A stretch of DNA of 64,000 nt from Ophioceras dolichostomum (Eukaryota; Ascomycota; Sordariomycetes; Magnaporthales; Ophioceraceae), in NCBI GenBank assembly GCA_003049485.1, contig PYST01000151.1, positions 27,975 to 91,974 on the forward strand, read 5' to 3'. Within the stretch, counting starts at the first letter, position 1; each line of letters begins with the position of its first letter. This document shows positions 46,921 through 57,371 of this stretch, one piece after another. The translations under genes were made by a program, and so were the position numbers. The notes under the pieces are model-generated. The model had not been told where the DNA came from. It was given only the letters and a program-made list of their open reading frames with translations, and did not search any database.

Positions 46921-47541
46921 CTCGTTTCTTCACGTCATCTCATGTCTCAGGGACTGACTGACTGCACTGACTGCGCTGCCTTGGTTGGTCCTTCTCCTCG
47001 TTGTCCTTGCCCATCCCAGGCCACGCTCTGAAGTTCATCCCAGTTCTCTTTTTTTTCCTTCTTGCTCTCTGCGTCTTGTTCCATGTGCATCGATCCCCCA
47101 TTTCCTCAATTTGAACTTCCGCTGGCTTGCGGGAGGGCCATCCTTTTTGACATCATTCTTATAAAATGTTGCGGAATCGGCCAGTTATCCTCCGAAATGC
47201 ACTCTGAGATCAGGGCTAATATGCTGCCGACCCCACGTTTTTGGACTTTGGTTAAGGTTGCTCATAGACAGACAGAAAGTAATTTCGGAGTCAGAAGGCG
47301 GGTTGCGGCTTCGGCAGATGAGGGGGATTTTCCTGTTCCGGACACGCTTCTCGCGGGACGAGAGTCTGGGGCTGCAGCATTATGCCGGTGATCGATCATC
47401 ATCGACCCGCTCGCCTCTTGCTGGGTGGTGTCCCTCCGGCGAGGTTTGCTCAGCTGACTAGCAACCTCTCTGACTGCCGAGATCCGGCTCTCTTCGTGAC
47501 CGTTTCCATCGATGTCCATTGATCTTCTCCTCATTAATCAT
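46921..47541. other. intergenic
   Basis: Upstream region of the beta-lactamase-like gene and 3' flank of zinc-family copy B. Nothing is recognised. Confidence 0.4.
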
Positions 47542-48429
47542 TCAGTGGTACATCGGTGTATCGTCAAGCACTGTATCGTGCCAAGACCCATGCGAATTTG
47601 AATTCGCGACGGCAATGTCTGGCGTCAACTTCATCCTCTTGCTCTTCAGCTCTTCGGCGGCAACGGCACCAAGACTGGCTCCGGGATTGGCACCGTCGCC
47701 GGCGGCAGTGTCGGTCGGGAGGAGCAGCGGCACGGTCCCATTCGCGTAGTACCTCCCGCGTCTGCCGTTGGCGGACTGATGGTGGCCGTGGTGGCAGCCT
47801 TCTCCGTCTCCGAGTCGACGACAGCAAAGCCACCGAAAGCCTTGAGGGTAGACCTCTCGCATTTCTGGCGTGTCAATATCTCCACCGGTGTCCTCGTCAT
47901 GGTCGGCCCAGAAATCAGACCCTTCATCCACCTCCAAGTCGCCTATAATTCGACGCGAGTTAGTTGCTTCATTTGGCCATATCCTCGGCACAGACAGCGA
48001 GTCTATGTACCTCATCGAGCGACTTCCCGGGCTAGAAGGAATGGGACGGACACACTGACCGTAGTGGAAACTACACGATTGAGGCGTATTGAGCCCTTCC
48101 GAAAAGGGTTGGAGGCATTGCACGCAAACTCTTATAGGCATGTCATCGTCGGGTGCCTTTCGCTTGGTGACATTCTTTGGGGCAATGGCCTGGCCAGTGC
48201 TATTGTAACTGCCATGGACATCACCACTGCCATAGTCATTCGCGCCGCCCCTGTAGCTGATGCTGATATCTCTGCTGCCGGCTGCGAATCCGCCATGGCT
48301 GAGGCCGTCTTGCAGCTTCTCGATATTGTCCAGATGGTTGAGGGCGCGTCGCTGAAATGATGGCTCAGTGCACATCGCCAGGAAGATCGCCCTCATGCAG
48401 TGGTCTGGTATCTGCTGGAGCCGCTCCAT
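47542..48429 (-). CDS. CHORD-like zinc family copy B, intact
   Basis: Exons 48429..48060 and 47942..47542; the 117-nt intron is GTCAGT...TTATAG; 256 aa. The N-terminus (MERLQQIPDHCMRAIFLAMC, then RALNHLDNIEKL) aligns with the APEPF helical motif of copies D and E. A KRKAPDDD basic-acidic stretch precedes VCVQCLQPFSEGLNTPQS and CSFHYG. Splicing adds DLEVDEGSDFWADHDED, FRWLCCRRLGDGEGCHHGHH and RRGRYYANGTVP. The tail is Ser/Asp-rich with KSKRMKL. The ligand set Cx2C...Cx2H...W...CC...GCx2GxH resembles a CHORD domain, so zinc binding is likely; a scaffold or nuclear role is only a guess. The intron is also open in frame, so an unspliced form with 39 extra residues between the two halves is possible. 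Confidence 0.75.
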   Translation of the reverse strand: MERLQQIPDHCMRAIFLAMCTEPSFQRRALNHLDNIEKLQDGLSHGGFAAGSRDISISYRGGANDYGSGDVHGSYNSTGQAIAPKNVTKRKAPDDDMPIRVCVQCLQPFSEGLNTPQSCSFHYGQCVRPIPSSPGSRSMRYIDSLSVPRIWPNEATNSRRIIGDLEVDEGSDFWADHDEDTGGDIDTPEMREVYPQGFRWLCCRRLGDGEGCHHGHHQSANGRRGRYYANGTVPLLLPTDTAAGDGANPGASLGAVAAEELKSKRMKLTPDIAVANSNSHGSWHDTVLDDTPMYH

Positions 48430-48872
48430 TGTGCGAGTACATGTGGTGACAACAAGCCTTTAGAATGTCTGGCGGAATGTACGCGAAGCAATTGAAACTC
48501 TTTGGATAAAGCAAACCGAGTTGTCTTTGGTCTTTCAATTGAACATCGATGGACGAGGTTATCATCCCAGTTGTCAAACGCACCGTGCTGGATTGCTGGT
48601 GGCGGGCTCGTCTCCACGGTGACGCCTGCCACCCCTCCAAGCAGTGCGCCAAGGGGCATGGATTGCACTGTACTGTAAGGCACAGTGCGACTTGTGTTGG
48701 CCGAATCGACGCCGAACTTCACAAACTTTGCATGTTGTCGTTCTTCCTGGTCAATTACTTGTAGTTCAGGATGTCTATCGGTCTATAACCCTCCCCATTA
48801 TTACCCCTATTTAAAAGTTATGCCTCAGATTGCCACTACGACTAATACTAACCAGGACCAACCGGCAAGCAG
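48430..48872. other. intergenic
   Basis: Upstream region of copy B and the 3' flank of the sedolisin gene; no gene is seen. Confidence 0.4.
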
Positions 48873-50923
48873 CTACGCGTTTGGCAAGCCTGGCGCCGCG
48901 AGCCCCAGCATGGCATCGAACTTGGGCGTCCCCAAGCCCGTCACCGGATCCCATCCGGCCGTGGCGTTCCACCTCGCGCCATCGGCTCCGAAGTCGGCGA
49001 CCTCGCCGCGGCACCCCACCGAGCTGCCGACCGTGATGTCGTTGAAGGCCGCGGCGTTCTGATACAGCCAAGGGTTGAGGAACCCCATGGGCGGCTGCCC
49101 CTGCTTCTTCCGCGCCGCGTTGAGCATGGCCACCACGCCCGCGAACACCGGCGCGCTGGCGCTCGTGCCGCTCAGCAGCACGTTGCGCCCCTTGTCGATC
49201 ACGCGGAACCTCGTGCCCTGGGCCGACACGTCCGGGATGGCGCGGTTGGACGCGTTGAAGAAAGGGGCGAACGTGCCACCGATCTGCGCGAGGAACGCGG
49301 GCACGACGGCATCCTGGTACGACGGGCGGGCGTGGTAGATGCTGAAGCCGCCGCTGGAGAAGCTGACGGCCCTCTCGGGCTCGACCCCAACCGTGGCTCC
49401 CACCGACGTGACGAACGGGCAGCCGGCTGGGAAGGTCGGGCCGAAGAATGTCGCGTTGTCGGTGTTGCGCACGCAGTTGCCGCCGGGTCCGGAGTCGCCG
49501 GACGAGAACAGGATCGAGACGCCTCGGGCCCCGAGCTGCATGAACATGTTGCACACCTTCTCCGCGTAGTCCCGCGGCACGGACTGCTCCTCCTCGCCGT
49601 ACGAGATCGAGATGGTCTGCGGGAGCGCCGAGTCCGGCTGGGCGAGGACGTGCGTCAGGAACTCGAAGTACGGCTCGTTGCTGCCGGGCTGCTCTGGCTG
49701 GTCTTTGGTGGGAACAAGTGGCCTGAAGAATAGGGGCACGAACGGAAGACGGTTAGCAATCTGTGCCTAGGTAGGTGCGTGTGTACCGATGTGCACAGGT
49801 AGGGCAAAGAGCCATTCATATCGTGCTGGACTTCGTGCTGGACTCACCCTCGCCCGCCGGTGTTGTACTGCAGAATCGGGATTGTCCTGCTCGTGCCCAG
49901 GATGTACTGGATGTCAAGGTTCGCCTCGCCTGGTGGGGATTTTTTTTTCATAATCAGTCTCACTCCCCTGCTCCCTGTTATTTCATTGCGACGCCATCCA
50001 GGCAGGCACATGGCATCAGACCTACCGCTGTCATCGGCGCTCGCCTGGTCATTCACAGCGCCATTGATCAGGTCCACCGCAAAGCCTTTGCCAACAGCCC
50101 CCGGCACGAACTGCTGTGCGAACACGTCAAAGTCGCCGACCCGGGCGTTCTGCTCTAAGAACGACCCGAAGGCCACCAGGTTGCCCTCCGCAGGCGCCGT
50201 GAAGTTGATGTTGTACAGTCCCTGTAAGCACGACGGCACGATGGTGTTGTTGCACTCCGCCGCAACGGCTCCCGCGGCGGCGGGATCATCGGTCGCCTGC
50301 AGGAAGAGTCCGCCCTCCACGTCCGCGAGCCCGTTCTCGCCGCCGACTGGGCCCAGGTCGGTGACGTTGAAGATGGTCGACCCTTGCGTGCCAGGCCCGC
50401 CGAACCGCGTCGTCGGTTGGACGAGGTCCACGTGGCGCGCAACGACGTCCCCGACACTGTACGACAGCGTCCTCAGCTGGGGAGGCGCGCCCGCCGCCGC
50501 GCCGGCGTGCTGGTACCACGCGAAGGTCGTGTCGAGCAGGGCCTCGGCCCGGCTTACCGTAGTAGACAGAGTGACCCAGTCGTGGTCCACGTCGTGCTCG
50601 ACGCCGTGCGCCCCCAGCCACGCAGTCACCTCGCGCACGGCATCCTGCGAGGGAGCCGTGTGCGCCCTCACCTGCTCGCGGGTCAGGTGGCGGCCGTAGG
50701 AAGGATGGCCTGGCGTCGAGACCTCCAGCACCGCCTGCTCCAGCGCCGCGGCGCGTTGCTGTCGGAGCCCCAGACGCAGCCTGATCGGCTCCGAAGGTTG
50801 CGCTGCGCGCACCTGCCTCCAGCCCGATGGAACATCAGGTAGGCTGTCGAACACTCGAGCATCGCTCACGCCCGCCGCGGCGATGAGCAGTAGGGAAGAA
50901 AGTGAGAGGAGTGGAGGAAGCAT
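48873..50923 (-). CDS. sedolisin-family tripeptidyl peptidase (S53), secreted
   Basis: Exons 50923..50026, 49929..49848 and 49722..48873; introns GTAGGT...ACCAG (96 nt) and GTGAGT...TTCAG; 609 aa. A signal peptide (MLPPLLSLSSLLLIAAAGVS) is followed by a pro-domain (VFDSLPDVPSGWRQV, GHPSYGRHLTREQV), which is normally cut off at low pH. The catalytic triad is visible: Glu301 and Asp305 in GEANLDIQYILG, with Ser514 in SGTSAS. Asp403 in FSSGDSG is the oxyanion Asp. The C-terminal end (WDPVTGLGTPKFDAML) carries calcium ligands. The enzyme should degrade proteins outside the cell under acid conditions. Intron 1 is a multiple of three and open, so simple ORF calling would read through it. Confidence 0.92.
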
Positions 50924-52690
50924 TGTCCGCCTATCAACCCCCACTGACACGACACAATGTCTGAGCGAGAAAAGAAGGACAGACGGGGAGAGAAGATTAG
51001 GAACTGCCTGCTAAAACACCCCTCGAAATGGCCAAGCCTAGTGAGAGAAGGTCAAAAAGGATGAGGCCCCAAGAAGAAAAGGAGAGAAAGGGGCACGGAA
51101 GAATGAAGGAGAGAGAAAAGAGAGGTAGTAGGTTGGGCGAAACAGCTTTCCATCTAACGAGCTCGATTTCATCCGGTATTTGAACAATCCATCCAAGCAT
51201 CTTTCTCATCCATCCATCCATCCATCCCTACCTCCTCCCTTACAAAGCAATCACCTCTCCCTCATGTGGTTGCTTTCGGGCCGCCGTCTGTGATCTCAAC
51301 CAGCTGTCTGTGTTCATGCCGTGCTGCCGATCCCGAATCGAACACACCCAAACCGCCAACCAAAAACCCCCATCCCATGACTCGGTGTGTGGTTCTTTCT
51401 CCATCTTCAGCCGTCGCGCATGGAGTATCACAATTTGCCCAGGGTCGTCACCCATTCGATTCCGTCCAATCCGTATCACCCTACTGGGACACTTCCCACC
51501 TACGTTGCACAGTTCGTGTACTAAACAGGCAGGTCGAAAGTTCTTCGAGGCGGGTTTTGTTTGGAACGCAGGAATACACGATCGGTGTTCCTGTATCATG
51601 CTATTCCCCGTGCTTGTTATCTTCCTATTTACCTTCTCCCCCACAAGATCTCCTCCTGGTGTGATCAAACATCAAACTGTGAAGGAAACCTCGGAGGCGC
51701 GAGCTGCCGCATTCGGCTTGGCACAAGCGATCACATTCAGGAAAGCCATACATACAGTACCAAGCACATGTCCGAGCGATCGCCTTCCCACGAAGCTTTT
51801 TTCGTTTCGTGAGGAATTGAGAAGAAGCATGATTCCCGAAGTGCTGGAATTCTTATCTACTTTATTTTATCCCCCTCCATCCCGCTTCTCAGAAGCTGCA
51901 CAGGGCTCCGAAAAGCAAGCTGCTCTCTTCCTAGGTCAGGGCGGCTTCTAGAACCAATCAGGAGTTCGGTTAAGCTACAACGTAAGCTGGGAGCAAATTG
52001 ACAGGCTTGACCTGCACTTTTTTTTTTAAAAAAAAAACCTTTCTAGGCTTTGACTCCAAAACGCCATGCCCGACTTGGCAAAAAGAAGTTCAACTGCCGT
52101 TGTCAGACCAGCCGAGACCTTTCTCATCATCAGATGGTGTTGTTCTCTCAGGTACCTTAGGTGCACAACTCCAAGCTCTCTATAAGCTATACAACAACCC
52201 GACTAGGGTTCTGTTTCATAATCCAACAAAACACCGCCTCTTTCATCCGACGAACATATTTCTTTCTCCAATCGATGGATGGATGGATCGATAGGTATAT
52301 GGATGGTATGGATCGGGCGGCCACGATTTTCAACCTTCCGCCTCACCGGGGCTCATCCCGCTCCTCGGCATTGGCCATCGGCGGGAGGATCCCATGGATG
52401 GGGCTTGCCAAACCGGACCAAACCATGCCCACCCACTCTACTAAGGTTGCGAGAATGTGCCGACGCTCAGCTCTAGCTCTCCGGAATCCCGGTACCTGGG
52501 CGGCGGGGCTTCCTTCTATCACGATGAATACGTACGGGGAACCCATGATTCGAAGCCGACACCCTGGTATATGCCTACCTTCATGTTTTCCCCCATCACA
52601 TGTCACTAGTCTCGCCCACAATATCCCCAGTTATTTCTGCTATTTTCCTCGATCTCCTTCGGATCAAGCTCTGATTCTTCATCCTCATCA
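50924..52690. other. 1.8-kb intergenic stretch
   Basis: Promoter of the sedolisin gene, with a TCCA run at about 51205..51227, and further DNA without a supported gene. Several plus-strand open frames near 51300..51950 lack splice or protein character. Confidence 0.4.
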
Positions 52691-52981
52691 TCTCTTTCGT
52701 CACCATCTAACCTCCCTTCGCCCAAAATATCGTCATCCAACTGGACCACCGCTTCGTCCTAGTTTGCCGGAAAACCTTTTGCTGGGTCGTAATACCTCCC
52801 CCACTCTTCGTCTTGCGCGGTGGTGTGCGACCCGCGTTTGCACCTGGGTGGGTGCCGGGCTTGTTGCAGCAGTCCCAGCGGAAAGAGCCCGGGAACTCCT
52901 CGTGGTTTCCCTCCGTGTCGACGGGGCCATGGCATGCCTGGTCGTGGTCCAGCCACTCGTCCTCATCCACCTCGAGATCCC
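52691..52981 (-). pseudogene. CHORD-like zinc family copy C, second exon only, frameshifted
   Basis: Starts at a CTGCAG acceptor (exon from 52981, family phase) with GDLEVDEDEWLDHDQACHG and FRWDCCNKPGTHPG. The next family motif (CKRGSH, then EWGRYYDPAKGFPAN) is in another frame, so an indel lies near 52845. A TAG at 52761..52759 then stops it. The sequence behind the stop is still acidic and coding-like (DEAVVQLDDDILGEG), which suggests the stop is premature. No first exon with the CxxC half is found within 400 nt upstream. This is a partial, decayed copy. Confidence 0.7.
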
Positions 52982-53399
52982 CTGCAGGATTTATATATTA
53001 ACATCGACGCGCCGTTCCCTGGCTTGTGTGCTCCTTGGCTCTCTTCTCTCTTGTGCGGATTTGCGTTTCCGTTTCTTGTGCTGGTTATTGCTCGCAGAAC
53101 GGAGAAGGTTGTAGACGTGTTAAGTTCGGTCGAAGCCGCGTATAAGACATCCTAGGAAATGCGGGGGCTGACCCCGGCCATTCGGTGTGTTTATTTGACA
53201 GTGAGGTCTTCAATGTCCATGCCCTGTCGTTTTGAAGGATACTTTTATCCATCTCTTTACTGCTACTTACATTGCACCACCTGGTCTCGAAAAAAAAAAG
53301 AGCAAAGAAAACCCCATCCGGTAGGTAGATTCCCCACCGGTACGCAAGGTACCGCCTTGTTGTCATTGACTACAAGCCCGCCTCCCTCCTCTCCTAGCA
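52982..53399. other. intergenic between copies C and D
   Basis: The expected first exon of copy C is absent here; no other gene is seen. Confidence 0.45.
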
Positions 53400-54176
53400 T
53401 CAGTCCGAGGAGGACCCGTTCCTTAATCTAATCCTCTTCGTCGCCTTGTTCTCCTCCACCGCTACGACGTCCCCGCGAACGAGCGGGAAGGCTTCGCTCG
53501 GGTCGTAATACCTGCCCTGTCTCCCCTCTACTGCGCTGTGCTGGCCGTGCTTGCACCCCTTGCTTGTTCCCGGCTCGTCGCAACCACGTCCAGTTGAAGC
53601 TGTCCGGGTACTTCTCGGTTTTCCTCTGTCTCGATGGGTCTGTGACAGTTCTCGTCGTGGTCTGGCCACTCGTCGTAGTCGGGCTCCATCCAACCTGTCG
53701 TTCCGGACGATGTTTGCAGGCCGGTGTTTTTTCAGCAAAGTGATCAAGACCACCGTCTCATTTTCTCTAACTTCATTCCTGCGTTCCACTTCTGGGTACC
53801 AGGGAAGTTGTTGCCTGAGGCGACTGACCATCATGGTAGTAGCATGCCTTGTTAGACGTATTCTACGCCTCTGTGTAGGGCTGCAGACACCTCACGCATA
53901 TGCGTAAATCAGCAAGGTCGGACGACGCTTTCTTCTTCGTGCCTTTCTTGTCGTCTTTTGTACTAGCATGCGAGGCTGATGAGGAGGCGACCGGCGCTGT
54001 TGCCCGCTATCGTTTGTGGTGGAGCTCCGCTGAGCAGCTGCCGCGATAGCTTGGTTCTTCGCCTCGAGGTTCTTCAGATGTTGTTCCACACGACTGCGAA
54101 TGCTCCGGTCGTTGCAAATCGCAGCAAGGGCGGCGCGGACGAAGGGTTCGGGCGCATTCTGAATTCGCTCCATCAT
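53400..54176 (-). pseudogene. CHORD-like zinc family copy D, multiply frameshifted
   Basis: Exon 1 from ATG 54176 has MERIQNAPEPFVRAALAAIC and VEQHLKNLEAK. The frame changes near 54005 to reach KKKASSDLADLRICVRCLQP, and a TAG at 53865..53863 replaces the expected Gln in YTEA*NT. The CYYHDG end and the GTCAGT donor (53829/53828) are kept. Exon 2 (53694..53400) has EPDYDEWPDHDENCHRPI. It then shifts frame near 53612 (KYPDSFNWTW) and again near 53582 to GCDEPGTSKGCKHGQHS and GRYYDPSEAFPL, ending at TGA 53400. At least three indels and one stop make this a pseudogene. Its sequence still shows every family motif, so decay is recent. Confidence 0.75.
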
Positions 54177-54428
54177 TACTGTCTTTTCAGTTGACTGTCG
54201 TTTCGATTCGCCCGCAAGGACTCATTCAAGTGTTTGTTGGGGAATGGAACCCAGGGGCGGCCGACGCGTGGTGTATGGTGGAAGGCGCGTTTGTGAAGTG
54301 GACAGCAGTCGCTGACAGGGGTTGATCCGCAAGAGGTAGGGATCCGTGTTTAATTTTACAGATTGATTCCTTCCATTTCCATTTCCCTCCGTTTGTCAAC
54401 ACCCGGATAGCTGGGAGGTGATACCTAG

Positions 54429-55161
54429 CTAAGTCTCCTTTGTCCTCTTGCTGGCGACGACAGGTCCCAGCGGAATGGTCGTACTCGACTCGTAATATCG
54501 ACCACAATCGCCATTCACCGCGTCGTGATACCCGCGCTGGCACCCGCAACTCGCCCCTTCCTTACCACAGCAGGACCATCTGAAAAACTCAGGCATCGCC
54601 TCCTGATCCTTGTCACTGTCTACCCCGGCTCACTCTCCCAGTCATTATAAACCTCTTCCTTGTTCTTTTCGCAATCTCCTGCAGGACGAAGACGGAAGAA
54701 ATCGCAGGCGTCAGCGGAAAGTCCCCGCTTAATGTCCGCTTCCCTATGGCCACTAGAGAGAACTAATGCGTCATGAGCAAGGCTGCAAGGTAAGGGAAGT
54801 GACCGTCATGGAAACTGCACGCCTCAGGCGTGTTCTGGATCTCGGCATACGGCTGGAGGCACTTCACACACACGTGGATGTCATCCTCGGCTTTCCGCTT
54901 TGTGCCTCTGCTGCTCGGCGTGCCGTCTGCAGGATTGTTGGTCTCCGTCGCAGGCGCAGTATCGCTGTCGTTGCCATTGGAGCTCTGTCGGACCTCGGCG
55001 GCTCTGGCTTCGAGGTTTTTGAGGTGCTGCAGAGCCCGAGCTTCGTTACTAGAGTCGTGGTAGAGAGCTACGAGGATGGCGCGCACGAACGGCTCGGGTG
55101 CGTTCTGGAGGCGCGCCATCCTCTTCTCGATTGGTGTCGGCTCCATTGTCTCGGTGTTCAT
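54429..55161 (-). pseudogene. CHORD-like zinc family copy E, single frameshift
   Basis: Exon 1 (55161..54804) is intact: IEKRMARLQNAPEPFVRAIL, RALQHLKNLEARAAEV, GTKRKAEDDIHVCVKCLQPY and NTPEACSFHDG, with donor GTCACT. Exon 2 starts at 54678 after CTGCAG with DCEKNKEEVYNDWESEPG. One base is then missing in a run of four G near 54624 (five G would keep the frame), before DSDKDQEAMPEFFRWSCCG, GCQRGYHDAVNGDCGRYYES and the stop at 54429. With the frameshift the protein would end right after the first half. As the change is in a homopolymer, a sequencing error must be considered; otherwise a very young pseudogene. Confidence 0.65.
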
Positions 55162-55800
55162 CGATTTGAGTGGTGAGTGTGGCTTGTATTTGCTGTCGAA
55201 AAAGGGGATTTGAGAAAGTGTTAAGATCGAGGGGCAGAAGACGCGTCTTAGGTCGAGCAGGGGTTCAACCTTGTTCGTTGACATGGGCGAGTTTGGGGAC
55301 CCTGCCCACCAAAAGCCACCGAAAGTTGTTGAAAAGGCACTCAAGTTGCCTCGAGCGTCCTAGATTGTTTTGCTTTCTGTTCTATGACTTCCCATCCGGG
55401 AAATGCTATGTAGTACGGGGTGCTCGCCGTCACCTCATCCAGAGTCCCTAGTCCCATTGCCCAACCAACAACGCCGGCCTGATAGGGTACAAGAAAGAAC
55501 AAGAGATAAAAAAAACACCAGATATTCGCCCGGAAGATAGTGTGAATCCCTATGTGGAAATCTGCAATATACGAGGAAAAGCCATCCCCCAGATTCCATC
55601 TCGAGTTGCGAACAACTCTTCAGTTCAACTGAACATCCCAATGATCTGTAACGTCCAGAAATTGATAGCATCGGCAGGAAGAAGCGACGACGATTGCTGC
55701 TACCACAGCGCCGCAGCAAGAACCGCACCAAGGCTGTTCATGGCCTGGCGACAGGGCAAGCCAGTGGCGTTCGAGTGGAGCGCCCCCCAAGAACCTTCTT
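55162..55800. other. intergenic between copies E and F
   Basis: No gene is recognised. Confidence 0.4.
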
Positions 55801-56647
55801 CTAAAAGCACCATCGAGGCTTGAGCTTCTTATTCTCATGCTCATGCTGATGCTCGCTCGGCTGCTCAGCAGACGTAATCATCGGAGACGCCGTAGCAGGC
55901 GGAGTCAAGAACGGACCCGATGTAGATGATGAGTGTAGCGTGCTAATGGTGGAGCTGGAGCTGGACCCGGACGCGGGGAACGCGGCGGGCGACACCGACC
56001 TGCGCACCGGGAGGATGCGGCGGCCCATCGGCACGCGGCCGTTCTCGTAGTAGCGGCCTCGTCGGACGTTGACGGGGAAATGGCGGCCCCGCGTGCAGCC
56101 GTGGCTGTAGCCGATCTCGTCGCAGCAGCTCCACCGGAAGGCGGAGGGGTGCTGCTCGCGCATCTCCTCGGTGTCGATGCCGCCCTGGAGCCGGCCTTCG
56201 CAGTGGGCGGTCCAGAGGTATGATTGTTTGTCGACTTCTAGGTATCCTGTGGGCGTAGGGTCGGTTGGTGGGTGTTTGTTTTAGTATTGGTATTCTGCGG
56301 GGACATGGAGGGAAGAAGGGAGGAAAGGGGGCAGGGTGACGAAACGAACCATTGTGGTAGCTACAGGCAGTGTACGAATTTTCCTTCTCGGAGTAGGACT
56401 GTAGACATTGCAGACACTGTCGGAGTTGCACGCCGTCGTCTGGCGTCTTCCGTTTGGTGCCGCTGACACCAGAGCTGGCGGTCGCGTGCATCGTGTGCAT
56501 CGTGGGTCCCCAATTGACTGTTCCTGTTGGCCTCTCACAGGCCTCGGCGCGACAGTTGAGGGTGGGTTGCGACTGGAATGATGCGTCTCTTGGGTAAAAG
56601 GAGGGGAAGGAAGGATGAGCAAGTGAGTTGGGGTGCAATTGCTCCAT
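55801..56647 (-). CDS. CHORD-like zinc family copy F, intact
   Basis: Exons 56647..56350 and 56246..55801; the 103-nt intron is GTTCGT...CCACAG; 247 aa. The N-terminus lacks the APEPF motif of its neighbours and is Pro/Ser-rich. Exon 1 ends with GTKRKTPDDGVQLRQCLQCL, SYSEKENSYTACSYHNG. Exon 2 gives YLEVDKQSYLWTAHCEG, GGIDTEEMREQHPSAFRWSC, CDEIGYSHGCTRGRHF and RRGRYYENGRVPM. A Ser/Thr-rich tail ends in HEHENKKLKPRWCF. All candidate zinc ligands and the family intron phase are present. The shared KRK[AT]xDD segment just before the CxxC could be a nuclear localisation signal; this is inference. No function is known to me. Confidence 0.72.
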
Positions 56648-57371
56648 TTTACTTCAATACTCTGGCTTTTTGTTTCCTTTCGAGGTCGTTTGTCGCAGGT
56701 TGTTGAAGCCTTTCGGAGAAGGTTGGTTTGTGCTACAGCTTGACCGAGGAAGGCTTTGTGGCGCCGCGTCAAAAAATGAGGAGGCGCGCTGCAAGGGAGA
56801 TCAGGGGTCACCCCTAACCCATGTCAGCAATGGGTCAACGCCACGGGATCACGTGAGGTGCGGTTGACTTGGGCATCGTCCATGGTCTTCTCTTCTATCC
56901 TTTTGTATGCTCGGTCATGGTTGACTAGACTCACTATAGTGAAGTGCCATCTCTTGATCAGGCCATAGTCGTGCTCCCAGCATCGTGGTGGGTTCGGCGT
57001 GGTGGCACCCAAGTTCAATGCTGGGGTTGAGACGAAAAGTCTCCTGTCGAGCACCCCATCACAATCCTGGTCTGCGGAGTCGTGTCTGTCTTTCCCGTCT
57101 GCTTTTTCAGGCCGAACCTTCTTTCCTAGGCGAGTTCTTTGCCGCGAAAGAAGCCACTTCCCAAACATTGAGTGGAACTTTGATCGGGGTGGGCAGTCTC
57201 GAAGATGGTAACGGCAGGCGCGACGACCGCTGATGAACAGTGTCACAGATGCTATGTCGCAGTTACACCTAAGGTCGGGTGGTGGTGTTGATCATCTTAG
57301 CATAGGCACCTAGGCTGGCAATAGAAATGAAAGATCCCTCGATTATCAACACATGCTAGAAACCCGTCGAC
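56648..57371. other. intergenic
   Basis: A minus-strand open frame (56824..57246) exists but shows no family, signal or splice support. Probably upstream DNA of copy F and of the monooxygenase pseudogene. Confidence 0.4.

Noticed and set aside
51240..51951. Overlapping open frames on both strands as genes
   Set aside because: No motifs, introns or codon bias; likely chance in the sedolisin upstream region.
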